From positions 1,302,001-1,366,000 of the forward strand of contig NZ_PEFE01000001.1 of the NCBI RefSeq assembly GCF_002754315.1: DNA of 64,000 bases, written 5' to 3'. Shown piece after piece: positions 51,457 to 59,797 of this stretch. Below the pieces are notes generated by a model. It saw only the letters and a list, made by a program, of their open reading frames with translations, was not told where the DNA came from and did no database searches. Both the position numbers and the translations under genes were made by a program. Within the stretch, counting starts at the first letter, position 1. Each line of letters opens with the position of its first letter. The DNA is from Flavobacterium sp. 11 (lineage in GTDB: Bacteria > Bacteroidota > Bacteroidia > Flavobacteriales > Flavobacteriaceae).

Positions 51457-51870
51457 TTAATTATAAACTCGAAGAGAAGTTCCGTTTACTTGAACACGAT
51501 ATTGTTTCATAGGATATTGTAAAGTTCCCTGTCCGGTAAATAAACTGTACTCTTTACTGTCACATCCACAAACGGCATTTATCCCATCTATGGTCATGGT
51601 AGAACAGGAACTTATTGCTTGATTAGGACAAGCCGCATCAAAAGCATTGTAACCGCTGCCGGTATTAAAAACAATAATACCACGTGCGCCTACTCCAGCA
51701 TAATAAATAGCATTGCTCGCATATTTAAGATTTGAATACGCAGGCAAATTCATATTAATATCTACCGTAAAAGTATAATTAGGGATATATGGATTTGTAT
51801 TGTCAAAACCTGAATCACTACACGAGAAAAAGAAAGGAATTATAACGGAAAGCAGCAGGTATTTTTTCAT
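51457..51870 (-). CDS. Rieske-like lipoprotein with altered cluster ligands
   Basis: A 137-residue lipoprotein; the signal ends IPFFFSCSDS, with the lipid cysteine at residue 17. A Rieske-type fold is suggested by FNAFDAACPNQAISSC near 73-88, AVCGCDSKEYSLFTGQG near 98-114, and the closing YPMKQYRVQVNGTSLRVYN. The usual cluster ligands are C-x-H and C-x2-H; here the His positions read N and D or S (ACPNQ, CGCDS), while four or five cysteines remain. It may bind zinc through cysteines, a cluster of altered type, or nothing. The family is common in Flavobacteriia. Neighbours give no hint. It is a single gene. Confidence 0.75.
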   Translation of the reverse strand: MKKYLLLSVIIPFFFSCSDSGFDNTNPYIPNYTFTVDINMNLPAYSNLKYASNAIYYAGVGARGIIVFNTGSGYNAFDAACPNQAISSCSTMTIDGINAVCGCDSKEYSLFTGQGTLQYPMKQYRVQVNGTSLRVYN

Positions 51871-51969
51871 TTTAAAATAGTGTCAAAGTATTAGTGAAAC
51901 AAATTTAATTTATTTAACTTTGAATTATATATGATTAACATATATTTATAGACGAAAAAATAATAATAG

Positions 51970-51977
51970 TATCTTTG
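51970..51977 (+). promoter_or_regulatory. TAnnTTTG promoter element for greA
   Basis: TATCTTTG, exact match; transcription expected about 51982, directly before the leader hairpin at 51985. Confidence 0.65.
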
Positions 51978-51984
51978 TGGAAAG

Positions 51985-52009
51985 AAATCCCGTCCTGATG
52001 GGATTTTTT
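51985..52009 (+). promoter_or_regulatory. Terminator-like hairpin in the greA leader
   Basis: AAATCCC (51985-51991) pairs with GGGATTT (52000-52006) over an 8-base loop and runs into six T. It lies between the promoter and the greA ATG (52033), so it could stop transcription early. Confidence 0.6.
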
Positions 52010-52032
52010 CTATTTATATAAATGATGAAGTT

Positions 52033-52509
52033 ATGAGTACAGTATCGTATTACACCGCAGAAGGGTTAAAGAAATTAAGAGAAGAATTAGATTATTTAAA
52101 AAGCGTAATGCGTCCAAAAGCATCTGCAGATATAGCTGAAGCAAGAGATAAAGGCGACCTTTCTGAGAATGCCGAATATGATGCTGCTAAAGAAGCGCAA
52201 GGAATGCTGGAAATGCGTATTGCTAAACTGGAAGAAGTACACTCTAATGCCAGATTAATAGATGAAACACATCTTGATGTTTCTAAGGTATTGGTTTTGT
52301 CTAATGTGAAAATCAAAAACCAAACCAATGGAATGGAAATGAAATACACACTGGTAGCTGAAAGTGAAGCCGATTTGAAAACTGGAAAAATATCAGTAAC
52401 CTCGCCTATTGGGAAAGGTTTGTTGGGGAAATCAGTAGGAGAAGTGGCAGAAATCACTGTTCCAAACGGAGTGTTGAAATTTGAAATTTTAGAAATATCT
52501 CGTGATTAA
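52033..52509 (+). CDS. greA: Transcription elongation factor GreA
   Basis: A 158-residue cleavage factor that rescues backtracked RNA polymerase. The N-terminal coiled coil spans about 1-75, with the acidic tip ARDKGDLSENAEYDAAKEAQ (D and E residues reaching the active site). The C-terminal FKBP-like domain has TGKISVTSPIGKGLLGKSVG and AEITVPNGVLKFEILEI. The promoter-proximal hairpin at 51985-52009 may allow attenuation. A HIT-family gene follows after 43 bases. Confidence 0.97.
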   Translation: MSTVSYYTAEGLKKLREELDYLKSVMRPKASADIAEARDKGDLSENAEYDAAKEAQGMLEMRIAKLEEVHSNARLIDETHLDVSKVLVLSNVKIKNQTNGMEMKYTLVAESEADLKTGKISVTSPIGKGLLGKSVGEVAEITVPNGVLKFEILEISRD

Positions 52510-52552
52510 ATAGTTAAAGGTTTAGCCGATTCAACAATTAACCAATTCAACA

Positions 52553-52942
52553 ATGTCAAGTATATTTACAAAAATTATAAACGGAGAAATCCCATGTTAC
52601 AAAATCGCAGAGGATGAAAATTTCTTGTCTTTTTTGGATGTAAATCCAAATGCAAAAGGACACACCCTTTGTATTCCAAAACAAGAAATAAATAAGATTT
52701 TTGAGATGGAAGATGATTTGTATATCGGACTGATGCAATTCTCTAAAAAAATAGCAGTTGCCCTTGAAAAAACGGTTCCGTGCAAAAGAATCGGAATGGC
52801 AGTTGTAGGACTTGAAGTTCCCCATGCGCACGTTCATTTAATTCCCTTGAATGAAATGGATGAAATGCGTTTTCAAAATAAAGTATCCTTGTCCAAAGAT
52901 GAATTTGAAGCTTTGGCAGAAAGCATTAAAGCTAATTTGTAA
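52553..52942 (+). CDS. HIT family nucleotide hydrolase
   Basis: A 129-residue protein of the histidine triad type (Hint-like). The triad is HAHVHLIPL, at about residues 91-99, where the middle histidine takes the nucleotide; TKIINGEIPCYKIAEDENFL and DVNPNAKGHTLCIPK are the usual start and beta strands. It hydrolyses AMP-linked or dinucleoside polyphosphate substrates of uncertain identity. It lies 43 bases after greA, separated by a spacer with drifting TTCAACAATT repeats. Confidence 0.93.
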   Translation: MSSIFTKIINGEIPCYKIAEDENFLSFLDVNPNAKGHTLCIPKQEINKIFEMEDDLYIGLMQFSKKIAVALEKTVPCKRIGMAVVGLEVPHAHVHLIPLNEMDEMRFQNKVSLSKDEFEALAESIKANL

Positions 52943-52983
52943 TATTTTAGTAAATAAAATAAATTGGTATGATTTTAGTTTAG

Positions 52984-53014
52984 AAAGGGGATAGGTGAAA
53001 ACCTATCCCCTTTT
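52984..53014 (+). terminator. Intrinsic terminator after the HIT gene
   Basis: AAAGGGGATAGGT (52984-52996) pairs with ACCTATCCCCTTT (53001-53013) over GAAA, followed by T. Confidence 0.9.
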
Positions 53015-53040
53015 AATTTTTTGAGACTACATTATATACT

Positions 53041-54213
53041 ATGAAAAACATTTGTTTAGTACTTTTTTTCTTTTTCTCACTTCTGAGTTTTGGACAGGTC
53101 AATGCCGGATATCCTTTGGTTGATGCTAAAATGGCTGTTATTCCTGCTAATTCAACAACTTCAGCCGATGCAATTGCCAAATATATCAACGCTAATTTTA
53201 AAACAGAAACGGATAAAATCAGGGCTGTTTTTTATTGGACTACATCAAATATAAGTTATGATGTTGCCAATATGTTTGTTGTAAATTTCAATGAAACGGT
53301 ACAGGAACAAATCGCAAGGACGTTAAGAACCAAAAAAGGTGTTTGTATTCATTATGCTGTCGTTTTTAATGAGCTTTCGCAAAAAACAGGAATTCAATCC
53401 TATATAATCGATGGATATACAAAGCAAAACGGAAAAGTAAGTGATTTAGCTCACGCTTGGATAGCCGCAAAAATTGATAAAAAGTGGTATGTATTTGATC
53501 CAACTTGGGGTTCTGGTTATGTCAATAATGGGAGGTTTTATAAAAAAATAAATAACTATTATTTTAAGACTGAACCCACTAAAATAATTGCTTCCCACAT
53601 TCCATTTGATTATTTATGGCAATTTTCCAATTATCCGATTACCAATGGTGAGTTTTATGAAGGGAAAATTGAAATCAGCAAAACCAAGAAATACTTTGAT
53701 TTTGAGAAAGAAATTATCAAATATAATGCCTTGTCAGAAGCAGATCAATTATTTGATTCGGCAGAAAGAATAGAGAAAAATGGATTGAAAAATGCTATGA
53801 TTCTGGAACGTTATGAAGGGAAAAAGCAGCAGTTGACTTATTTGAGACATAATACGAATATTGAGAAATTGAATTCCATTGTGAATGAGATGAATCAGGC
53901 AGTTGTTCTATTGAATGATTTTATTTATTACAGAAACAATAAGTTCAAGCCTGCTTTATCAGATGATGAAATTAGCGATATGATTGAAACGCCAAGAGAA
54001 CAGCTGGTGAAATGTCAGAACGATATTTACAGCGTGGGTTCAGTTGGTAGCAAAAACGCATCTAATGTAGCATCGATTAAAAAATCGATTGGAGCAGCTT
54101 TGGCGCAAGCCGAAGAGCATTCCTTGTTTGTGAAAAATTATTTGAGTAAGTCTAAAATAGTCAGAAAAACAATGTTTTCGAAAGTTACTTGGTTTGGTGT
54201 TCAGTTAAACTAA
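53041..54213 (+). CDS. Secreted transglutaminase-like protein
   Basis: A 390-residue protein with a signal peptide (ends LLSFGQ). The papain-like triad is complete: C102 in KKGVCIHYAVVFNEL, H138 in LAHAWIAAKI and D153 in YVFDPTWGSGYV, in the order and spacing of the transglutaminase-like superfamily. The following 200 residues (HIPFDYLWQFSNYP and on, with helical stretches) are of the kind seen in secreted Bacteroidota members. It may cut or crosslink peptides in the periplasm or outside; no substrate is apparent. It ends 9 bases inside the converging histidine kinase gene. Confidence 0.88.
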   Translation: MKNICLVLFFFFSLLSFGQVNAGYPLVDAKMAVIPANSTTSADAIAKYINANFKTETDKIRAVFYWTTSNISYDVANMFVVNFNETVQEQIARTLRTKKGVCIHYAVVFNELSQKTGIQSYIIDGYTKQNGKVSDLAHAWIAAKIDKKWYVFDPTWGSGYVNNGRFYKKINNYYFKTEPTKIIASHIPFDYLWQFSNYPITNGEFYEGKIEISKTKKYFDFEKEIIKYNALSEADQLFDSAERIEKNGLKNAMILERYEGKKQQLTYLRHNTNIEKLNSIVNEMNQAVVLLNDFIYYRNNKFKPALSDDEISDMIETPREQLVKCQNDIYSVGSVGSKNASNVASIKKSIGAALAQAEEHSLFVKNYLSKSKIVRKTMFSKVTWFGVQLN

Positions 54214-55359
54214 ATTGCTTTTTTTAAAACTGACTTGCATCGTTGTTCCTTTTCCAATCTCGGAATTCAACACTTTGATGGTTCCTTTATGGTATTCCTC
54301 AACGATTCTTTTAGTCAATGAGAGACCCAATCCCCAACCGCGTTTTTTAGTTGTAAATCCTGGTTCAAAGATGCTTTTGAATTGGTTTTTTTGAATTCCG
54401 CTTCCAGTATCGGTAACGTTTATTTTTACAGAATCACCTTCTTGTTCAATTTCAAGTGCTAATTTCCCTTTTCCTTTCATGGCATCGATGGCATTTTTTA
54501 CAAGATTTTCAATGGTCCAACTGTGTAAAGTAGGATTCAAAGAAACAATGATAGGTGATTTTGGTGCCTTGAATGAAAATTCAATTTGTTTCGAAAATCG
54601 GGATTGTAAATAGTCGTAGGATTGAAAGGTTTCTGCTACGATGTCTTTATTTTCTAATTTTGGTTCTGAACCTATTTTAGAGAAACGATCTGTTATGGTT
54701 TGTAAACGTTCAATGTCTTTTTCAATTTCGAAAGTGGTGCTTTCGTCAACATTTTCGGATTTCAAGAGTTCGACCCAGCCAATCAAGGAAGAAAGCGGAG
54801 TTCCTATCTGGTGTGCGGTTTCTTTTGCCATTCCGGCCCAAAGTTTATTTTGCGTAGCCATTTTGGTACTTCTGTAAAAATTGTAAACGAGCGCTCCAAA
54901 AAGCACAATGATGAGTACCAAAGCAACGGGATAATATTTTAATTTATTCAGTAATGCAGAGTTACCATAATACAGATTTTGAAATTTTCCCGGAACATAT
55001 TCAATGACAATAGGTTCATTTTCGCTTTTTAATTTGGATAAAAAATCCTGGGCTTTGGACTTATTTTTCAGAATAGCATCGTCAATGTTTACGGTGTTTA
55101 TGATGCTGTCATTCTCCGTAACTATAATAGGAATTGAGGTATTGTTGCTGAAAATTTGAAGTGGGAGTTCTACATCGGTATTTTCACCGGCATTGTTAAG
55201 TGTTTTTTGAGCTTTTGCCCAAAGGTTCATTTTTAATCGTTCTTCATTTTTGAAGATTTGAAAAAAAGTATATGTGTTCCAGAGAATTAATGAAATGATT
55301 AAAAAGGATGCAAAAATAATAACCCAACGAGTTGTATTTCTTCTTTCAGAAAACTGCAT
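54205..55359 (-). CDS. Membrane sensor histidine kinase
   Basis: A 384-residue sensor with helices at about 12-31 and 138-160 and an extracytoplasmic sensor of about 105 residues between. The H box ETAHQIGTPLSSLIGWVELL puts the phosphorylated His at about 183. N (LVKNAIDAMKGKGK), G1 (VTDTGSGI), F/G2 (FEPGFTTKKRGWGLGLSLTK) motifs are all present. The H box resembles that of NtrY/PAS-free Bacteroidota kinases. No response regulator is adjacent, so its partner is elsewhere. Its last codons overlap the end of the transglutaminase-like gene. Confidence 0.93.
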   Translation of the reverse strand: MQFSERRNTTRWVIIFASFLIISLILWNTYTFFQIFKNEERLKMNLWAKAQKTLNNAGENTDVELPLQIFSNNTSIPIIVTENDSIINTVNIDDAILKNKSKAQDFLSKLKSENEPIVIEYVPGKFQNLYYGNSALLNKLKYYPVALVLIIVLFGALVYNFYRSTKMATQNKLWAGMAKETAHQIGTPLSSLIGWVELLKSENVDESTTFEIEKDIERLQTITDRFSKIGSEPKLENKDIVAETFQSYDYLQSRFSKQIEFSFKAPKSPIIVSLNPTLHSWTIENLVKNAIDAMKGKGKLALEIEQEGDSVKINVTDTGSGIQKNQFKSIFEPGFTTKKRGWGLGLSLTKRIVEEYHKGTIKVLNSEIGKGTTMQVSFKKSNLV

Positions 55360-55499
55360 AAATATAATTTAGTGGTATAAATATAACGAAATAAATGCTT
55401 TTGTATTTTAGTTTTGGAGAAAGAATTTTTTTTGAGAAAATCAATCCTTTATTTTATTCTAATTTGAGGTTACTGCTTCTTAAACTTAATTCATTTGTC

Positions 55500-55507
55500 T
55501 ACTTTTG
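55500..55507 (+). promoter_or_regulatory. TAnnTTTG promoter element for the flavin reductase gene
   Basis: TACTTTTG, exact match, 27 bases before the start codon at 55535. Confidence 0.6.
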
Positions 55508-55534
55508 TATCTTTCAGCAATAAATTAAAAACGT

Positions 55535-56416
55535 ATGATTACTATTGATCCTAAAAGTATTGAAACAGCAAAACTGCAAGGGTATTTGCAAAGTTCCGTT
55601 GGACCGCGACCTATTGCTTTTGCCAGTACGATGGATGCTAAAGGGAATCCTAATCTATCGCCTTTTAGTTTCTTCAATGTGTTCAGTGCTAATCCTCCAA
55701 TTCTGATATTTTCGCCTGCAAGACGCATTCGTGATAATTCGATAAAACACACCTTAATCAATGCCGAAGCGACTCGTGAAGTAGTGATTAATGTGGTAAA
55801 TTATAATATAGTTCAGCAAACGTCTCTGGCCAGTACGGAATATGCAGATGGGGTTGATGAGTTTATAAAATCTGGCTTGACTCCAATTGCTTCGGAGGTG
55901 GTAAAACCTTTTAGGGTAAAAGAATCCCCCGTTCAATTTGAATGCAAAGTCACTCAGATTATTCCATTGGGAACTGAAGGAGGAGCCGGAAATTTAGTGC
56001 TTTGTGAAGTAGTGCGCATTCATATTGACGAATCTGTTTTAGACGAAAACGGAGCGATTGACCAACACAAAATTGACTTAGTTTCCAGATTAGGCGGCAA
56101 CTGGTATTCCAGGTCGAATCAAGGTCTTTTTGAAGTGCCAAAACCATTATCCACATTAGGAATTGGAGTGGATGCGATTCCAGATTTTATAAAAGAAAGT
56201 ACAGTTTTTGATGGAAATGATTTAGGGATTTTAGGGAATATTGAAGCCTTGCCTACAAAGGAAGAAGTTACTATATTTGTAAAACAAAATTTCGCGGTAA
56301 AAGGAGTTTTAAGCTCCGATGATGAGTTAAAAGTGCATATGGAAGCTAAAAAATATTTAAATGCTAACGACGTGTTTTCGGCATGGAAAGTACTTTTGGC
56401 AGAAAGAAAAAAATAG
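55535..56416 (+). CDS. Flavin reductase-like FMN-binding protein
   Basis: A 293-residue protein of the flavin reductase-like split-barrel family. VGPRPIAFASTMDAKGNPNL, SPFSFFNVFSANPPILIFSP and the DTxxNIxxTxEF-like RDNSIKHTLINAEATREVVI stretch bind FMN. The C-terminal 90 residues beyond the usual barrel are present in the longer Bacteroidota/proteobacterial group. It probably reduces flavin with NAD(P)H or acts as an FMN oxidoreductase; the partner is unknown. The DUF3127 gene follows after 24 bases. Confidence 0.9.
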   Translation: MITIDPKSIETAKLQGYLQSSVGPRPIAFASTMDAKGNPNLSPFSFFNVFSANPPILIFSPARRIRDNSIKHTLINAEATREVVINVVNYNIVQQTSLASTEYADGVDEFIKSGLTPIASEVVKPFRVKESPVQFECKVTQIIPLGTEGGAGNLVLCEVVRIHIDESVLDENGAIDQHKIDLVSRLGGNWYSRSNQGLFEVPKPLSTLGIGVDAIPDFIKESTVFDGNDLGILGNIEALPTKEEVTIFVKQNFAVKGVLSSDDELKVHMEAKKYLNANDVFSAWKVLLAERKK

Positions 56417-56440
56417 AGCAAAACAATTAAAACATAGAAG

Positions 56441-56821
56441 ATGGAAGTTACAGGAAAAATTAAAATGATCGATCAAACTAAAGAAGTTGGATCTGGAGGT
56501 TTCAAAAAAAGAGATGTAGTTGTTACTACTGATGAGCAATATCCACAACATATTCTAGTTCAGTTTGTTCAGGATAAATGTGACTTATTGAACGGTTTTC
56601 AAGTAGGTGAGCCTGTGAAAATTGATATTAATTTAAGAGGTAGAGAATGGACAAATCCTCAAGGGGAAACGGTTTATTTTAATACTATCCAAGGATGGAG
56701 AATTGGAAAATTGCAAGCTGAAGCTCCTTCTGCTGCACAAATGCCTCCAATGCCGGCTGCAGAAGCTTTTGCACCAGCAACTAACTTAAACGAAGAAGAA
56801 GCAGACGATTTACCTTTTTAA
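56441..56821 (+). CDS. DUF3127 family OB-fold protein with an SSB-like acidic tip
   Basis: A 126-residue cytoplasmic protein. Residues 1-95 look like a small OB fold (MEVTGKIKMIDQTKEVGSGG, FKKRDVVVTTDEQYPQHILV, FNTIQGWRIGKL). Then comes a flexible A/P-rich linker (AQMPPMPAAEAFAPATNL) and the acidic end EEEADDLPF. The end is nearly the same as that of SSB in this window (NDLPF), a tip known to recruit repair and replication proteins. DUF3127 may therefore bind nucleic acid and SSB partners; that is inference. It is followed by a terminator and aat. Confidence 0.9.
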   Translation: MEVTGKIKMIDQTKEVGSGGFKKRDVVVTTDEQYPQHILVQFVQDKCDLLNGFQVGEPVKIDINLRGREWTNPQGETVYFNTIQGWRIGKLQAEAPSAAQMPPMPAAEAFAPATNLNEEEADDLPF

Positions 56822-56852
56822 TCATTTGAATTTCTATTGATATAGTAAAAAC

Positions 56853-56887
56853 AAACCCGACAGGTATTTAAAACACTGTCGGGTTTT
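56853..56887 (+). terminator. Intrinsic terminator after the DUF3127 gene
   Basis: AAACCCGACAG (56853-56863) pairs with CTGTCGGGTTT (56876-56886), followed by T-rich sequence. Confidence 0.9.
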
Positions 56888-56902
56888 ATTTTTTAATAAA
56901 GA

Positions 56903-57541
56903 ATGTATTATTTAACTGCAGCACTATTCTTTCCTCCAGTTTCTCTGACTAATTCTTCTGGTATTCTTGCTCTTGGAGGAGATTTGTCACCGGAACGATT
57001 GCAACTTGCTTATAAAAGTGGCATTTTTCCGTGGTTTGAAGATGGAGAACCTATTACATGGTGGTCGCCAAATCCCAGAATGGTTTTGTTTCTGGATGAA
57101 TTGATTGTTTCCAAGAGTATGCGCAACATTCTGAATCGAAATAGTTTCAAGGTTACTTTTAATCAGAATTTCAGGGACGTAATTTCAAACTGTCAAAACA
57201 TAAAAAGAGACGGTCAAAATGGGACTTGGATAACGAATGATATGATTGAAGCCTATTGTAAATTGAACGAATTAGGTATTGCAAAATCGGTTGAAGTCTG
57301 GCAAGATGAGGTTTTGGTTGGTGGATTGTATGGAATCGATTTGGGTCATGTTTTTTGTGGTGAAAGTATGTTTTCTAAAGTCTCTAATGCTTCCAAAGTG
57401 GCTTTCATTGCTTTGGTAAACCAATTAAAAAAAGAAAATTACAAACTGTTGGATTGCCAAGTTTATAATCCGCATCTTGAAAGTTTGGGCTGCAGGGAAA
57501 TTGACAGAGAAGAATTTATAGAGATTTTGAAAAGTAAATAA
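56903..57541 (+). CDS. aat: Leucyl/phenylalanyl-tRNA-protein transferase
   Basis: Adds Leu or Phe to N-terminal Arg/Lys of proteins, marking them for ClpSAP (N-degron route). Length 212. Family motifs: LALGGDLSPERLQLAYKSGI (about 23-42), FPWFEDGEPITWWSPNPRMV, and GGLYGIDLGHVFCGESMFSK. Start is ATG at 56903, close behind the DUF3127 terminator. It converges on tag. Confidence 0.95.
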   Translation: MYYLTAALFFPPVSLTNSSGILALGGDLSPERLQLAYKSGIFPWFEDGEPITWWSPNPRMVLFLDELIVSKSMRNILNRNSFKVTFNQNFRDVISNCQNIKRDGQNGTWITNDMIEAYCKLNELGIAKSVEVWQDEVLVGGLYGIDLGHVFCGESMFSKVSNASKVAFIALVNQLKKENYKLLDCQVYNPHLESLGCREIDREEFIEILKSK

Positions 57542-57585
57542 TTTTCAGATTCCGATTTCTAGTACTTTAAACTGCAACCTGATTA

Positions 57586-58146
57586 CTAGCTTTTTTTCCA
57601 GCAATCTGCTACGTGATCATCGACCATTCCAGTGGCTTGCATGTGAGCGTAAACTACTGTAGAGCCTACGAATTTAAATCCACGTTTTTTCAAATCTTTA
57701 CTAATTTCATCCGAAAGTGGCGTTGTTGCAGGAACTTCTTTTAAGGATTGTCGGTTGTTTTGAATAGGTTTTCCATCGGTAAATTTCCAAATGTATTTTG
57801 AAAAACTACCAAATTCTTCTTGTACTTTCATAAAAGCAATGGCATTCGAAACGGCTGCGCGAATTTTTAATTGATTGCGAATAATCCCTGCATCTTGAAG
57901 TAATTCCTGGATCTTATCTTCAGTATAATTCGAAACTTTTTTATAGTCAAAATCATCAAAAGCTAATTGGAAGTTTTCTCTTTTTTTTAGGATTGTAATC
58001 CAACTTAGTCCCGCTTGGAAAGTTTCTAAGATTAGGAATTCAAATAATTTTTGATCTTCATAAACAGGAACACCCCATTCTTCATCATGGTATTTTTCGT
58101 AAATATCAATACCCACACACCATTTACATCTTGTTTTTTCTTCCAT
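57586..58146 (-). CDS. tag: DNA-3-methyladenine glycosylase I
   Basis: Removes 3-methyladenine from alkylated DNA. In 186 residues the zinc-binding CKWC at the start, YHDEEWGVPVYEDQKLFEFL, LETFQAGLSWITILKKRENF with the catalytic-pocket residues, the helix-hairpin-helix NYTEDKIQELLQDAGIIRNQ and the final zinc His/Cys (ADCWK) are all present. The queuosine-precursor transporter gene lies 3 bases upstream, so the two are cotranscribed. Confidence 0.95.
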   Translation of the reverse strand: MEEKTRCKWCVGIDIYEKYHDEEWGVPVYEDQKLFEFLILETFQAGLSWITILKKRENFQLAFDDFDYKKVSNYTEDKIQELLQDAGIIRNQLKIRAAVSNAIAFMKVQEEFGSFSKYIWKFTDGKPIQNNRQSLKEVPATTPLSDEISKDLKKRGFKFVGSTVVYAHMQATGMVDDHVADCWKKS

Positions 58147-58149
58147 GAT

Positions 58150-58803
58150 TTATTCTATTTCTTCTGATAAATATTTTTTTATAATGTAGTGCCCCAAATA
58201 AATTAGCGGAGTCAATAAAACCGCAATTCCAAGTTTGAATGTATAACCCGTCAATGCGGAAGTTATAAAAGTATCAAAGTTAATTTTTCCAGGCAACCAA
58301 AAAGCAATTCCAAGGACAATAAAAGAATCGAATAATTGAGAAATTATAGTGGAACCCGTTGCTCTAAGCCAGATTTTATTATTTCCTGTACGGTTTTTGA
58401 AAAACCAAAAAATAGTAACATCAATCAATTGTGAAACTAGAAATGCAATGATACTTCCAACGATGATCCACATACTTTGCCCAAAAACAGCAAAGAATTG
58501 GTCATCATTTACAGGGCTAATTCCTTTTGCTGCTGGAATGTTTATGGCTAAAAATAAGAGGATAAAAGCGTAAGCAATTAAACCGGCTGTTATTAAAGAC
58601 AATTTTTTTACTCCTTTTTCTCCAAAATATTCATTGATTAAATCGGTAGTCAGGAAAACTATGGGCCAAGGCAAAATCCCGATGCTCATTACAAACGGAC
58701 CTATTTGTATCAGTTTTCCACCGATTAATTCGGCAGTAACAGCATTAGTAATGAAGATTCCGGCGAGTATAACAAATACGAGCTCTTTTTTGGTTTTAAA
58801 CAT
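58150..58803 (-). CDS. Queuosine precursor transporter (YhhQ/VUT family)
   Basis: A 217-residue inner-membrane protein with six hydrophobic helices. AELIGGKLIQIGPFVMSIGI, PIVFLTTDLINEYFGEKGV and TIISQLFDSFIVLGIAF are family hallmarks. E. coli YhhQ takes up queuine precursors preQ0 and preQ1 for tRNA modification. The leader is too short (about 13 bases after the promoter at 58821-58828) for a preQ1 riboswitch. It is cotranscribed with tag. Confidence 0.92.
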   Translation of the reverse strand: MFKTKKELVFVILAGIFITNAVTAELIGGKLIQIGPFVMSIGILPWPIVFLTTDLINEYFGEKGVKKLSLITAGLIAYAFILLFLAINIPAAKGISPVNDDQFFAVFGQSMWIIVGSIIAFLVSQLIDVTIFWFFKNRTGNNKIWLRATGSTIISQLFDSFIVLGIAFWLPGKINFDTFITSALTGYTFKLGIAVLLTPLIYLGHYIIKKYLSEEIE

Positions 58804-58820
58804 AAATGATAATTAGTACT

Positions 58821-58828
58821 CAAATTTA
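58821..58828 (-). promoter_or_regulatory. TAnnTTTG promoter element for the queuosine-precursor transporter and tag
   Basis: The minus strand reads TAAATTTG, an exact match, 17 bases before the start codon at 58803. Confidence 0.65.
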
Positions 58829-58872
58829 GTATTTTAATTTGAAATTTATGTTTTATAAAACAAACAGTAGTT

Positions 58873-58928
58873 GATTACAAATATAAAATCCCATTCGAGT
58901 GAACGAATGGGATTTTATATTTGTAATC
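58873..58928 (-). terminator. Long perfect hairpin, probable terminator after tsf
   Basis: A 25-bp perfect stem (58873-58897 with 58904-58928, six-base loop AGTGAA). It lies 44 bases past the tsf stop. The lower half is A/T rich; the apex is ATCCCATTCG. Confidence 0.85.
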
Positions 58929-58972
58929 AGAATTGTAAATAAATTTATAATTCTGAAACGATTTTAGAATGA

Positions 58973-59797
58973 TTATCCTAAAGCAGCTCTTTTGAAACCT
59001 GTAACGATAAGATCTTTATCTAAAGATTTAACATAAGCAGCAACGCTTAATTTGTTGTCTTTGATGTAATCTTGGTTTACTAAAGTGTTGTCTTTAAAGA
59101 AACGAGCTAGTTTACCTTTAGCGATATTGTCTAACATTGCTTCAGCTTTTCCTTCTTGACGTAGGATGTCTTTAGCAATTTCGATTTCTTTAGCGATAGT
59201 TTCAGCATCAACACCTTCTTCGTTTAATGCAATAGGAGCCATAGCTGCTGCTTGCATAGATACGTTTCTTGAAACTTCGTCAGCACCTTCAACATTTGCA
59301 GATAGAGCAACTAAAGTAGCGATTTTGTTTCCAGAGTGGATGTAAGATCCGATGAAAGCACCTTCTAATTTTTCGAAAGTTCTGATTTCTAATTTTTCAC
59401 CGATAACTCCTGTTTGCTCGATTAATTTATCAGCAACAGTAATTCCGTTGAAGTCAGCAGCTAAAAATTCTTCTTTAGTATTGAAGTTCAATGCTAAATT
59501 AGCCATTTCAGTAGCCATTTTTACAAAGTTCTCATTCATCCCTACGAAGTCAGTCTCACAGTTCAATGTGATAACAACTCCAGCAGTTTTGTCAGCATTT
59601 ACAACAGCAATTGCAGCACCTTCAGTAGATTCTCTATCTGAACGGTTTGCAGCTACTTTTTGTCCTTTTTTACGTAAGTTTTCGATAGCTAAATCAAAAT
59701 CTCCGTCTGCTTCAACCAAGGCTTTTTTGCAGTCCATCATACCTGCGCCAGTGATTGTTCTTAATTTATTTACGTCTGCAGCAGTAATTGTTGCCAT
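58973..59797 (-). CDS. tsf: Translation elongation factor Ts
   Basis: GDP/GTP exchange factor for EF-Tu. Length 274. N-terminal UBA-like domain (AADVNKLRTITGAGMMDCKK), the TDFVGMNENF core (QTGVIGEKLEIRTFE), and the C-terminal subdomains are in order. It is 133 bases downstream of rpsB, forming the classical rpsB-tsf pair, and ends in the long hairpin at 58873-58928. Confidence 0.97.
   Translation of the reverse strand: MATITAADVNKLRTITGAGMMDCKKALVEADGDFDLAIENLRKKGQKVAANRSDRESTEGAAIAVVNADKTAGVVITLNCETDFVGMNENFVKMATEMANLALNFNTKEEFLAADFNGITVADKLIEQTGVIGEKLEIRTFEKLEGAFIGSYIHSGNKIATLVALSANVEGADEVSRNVSMQAAAMAPIALNEEGVDAETIAKEIEIAKDILRQEGKAEAMLDNIAKGKLARFFKDNTLVNQDYIKDNKLSVAAYVKSLDKDLIVTGFKRAALG

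Noticed and set aside
58804..58872. Possible preQ1 riboswitch before the queuosine-precursor transporter
   Set aside because: The promoter element is only 17 bases from the start codon, leaving no room for an aptamer.
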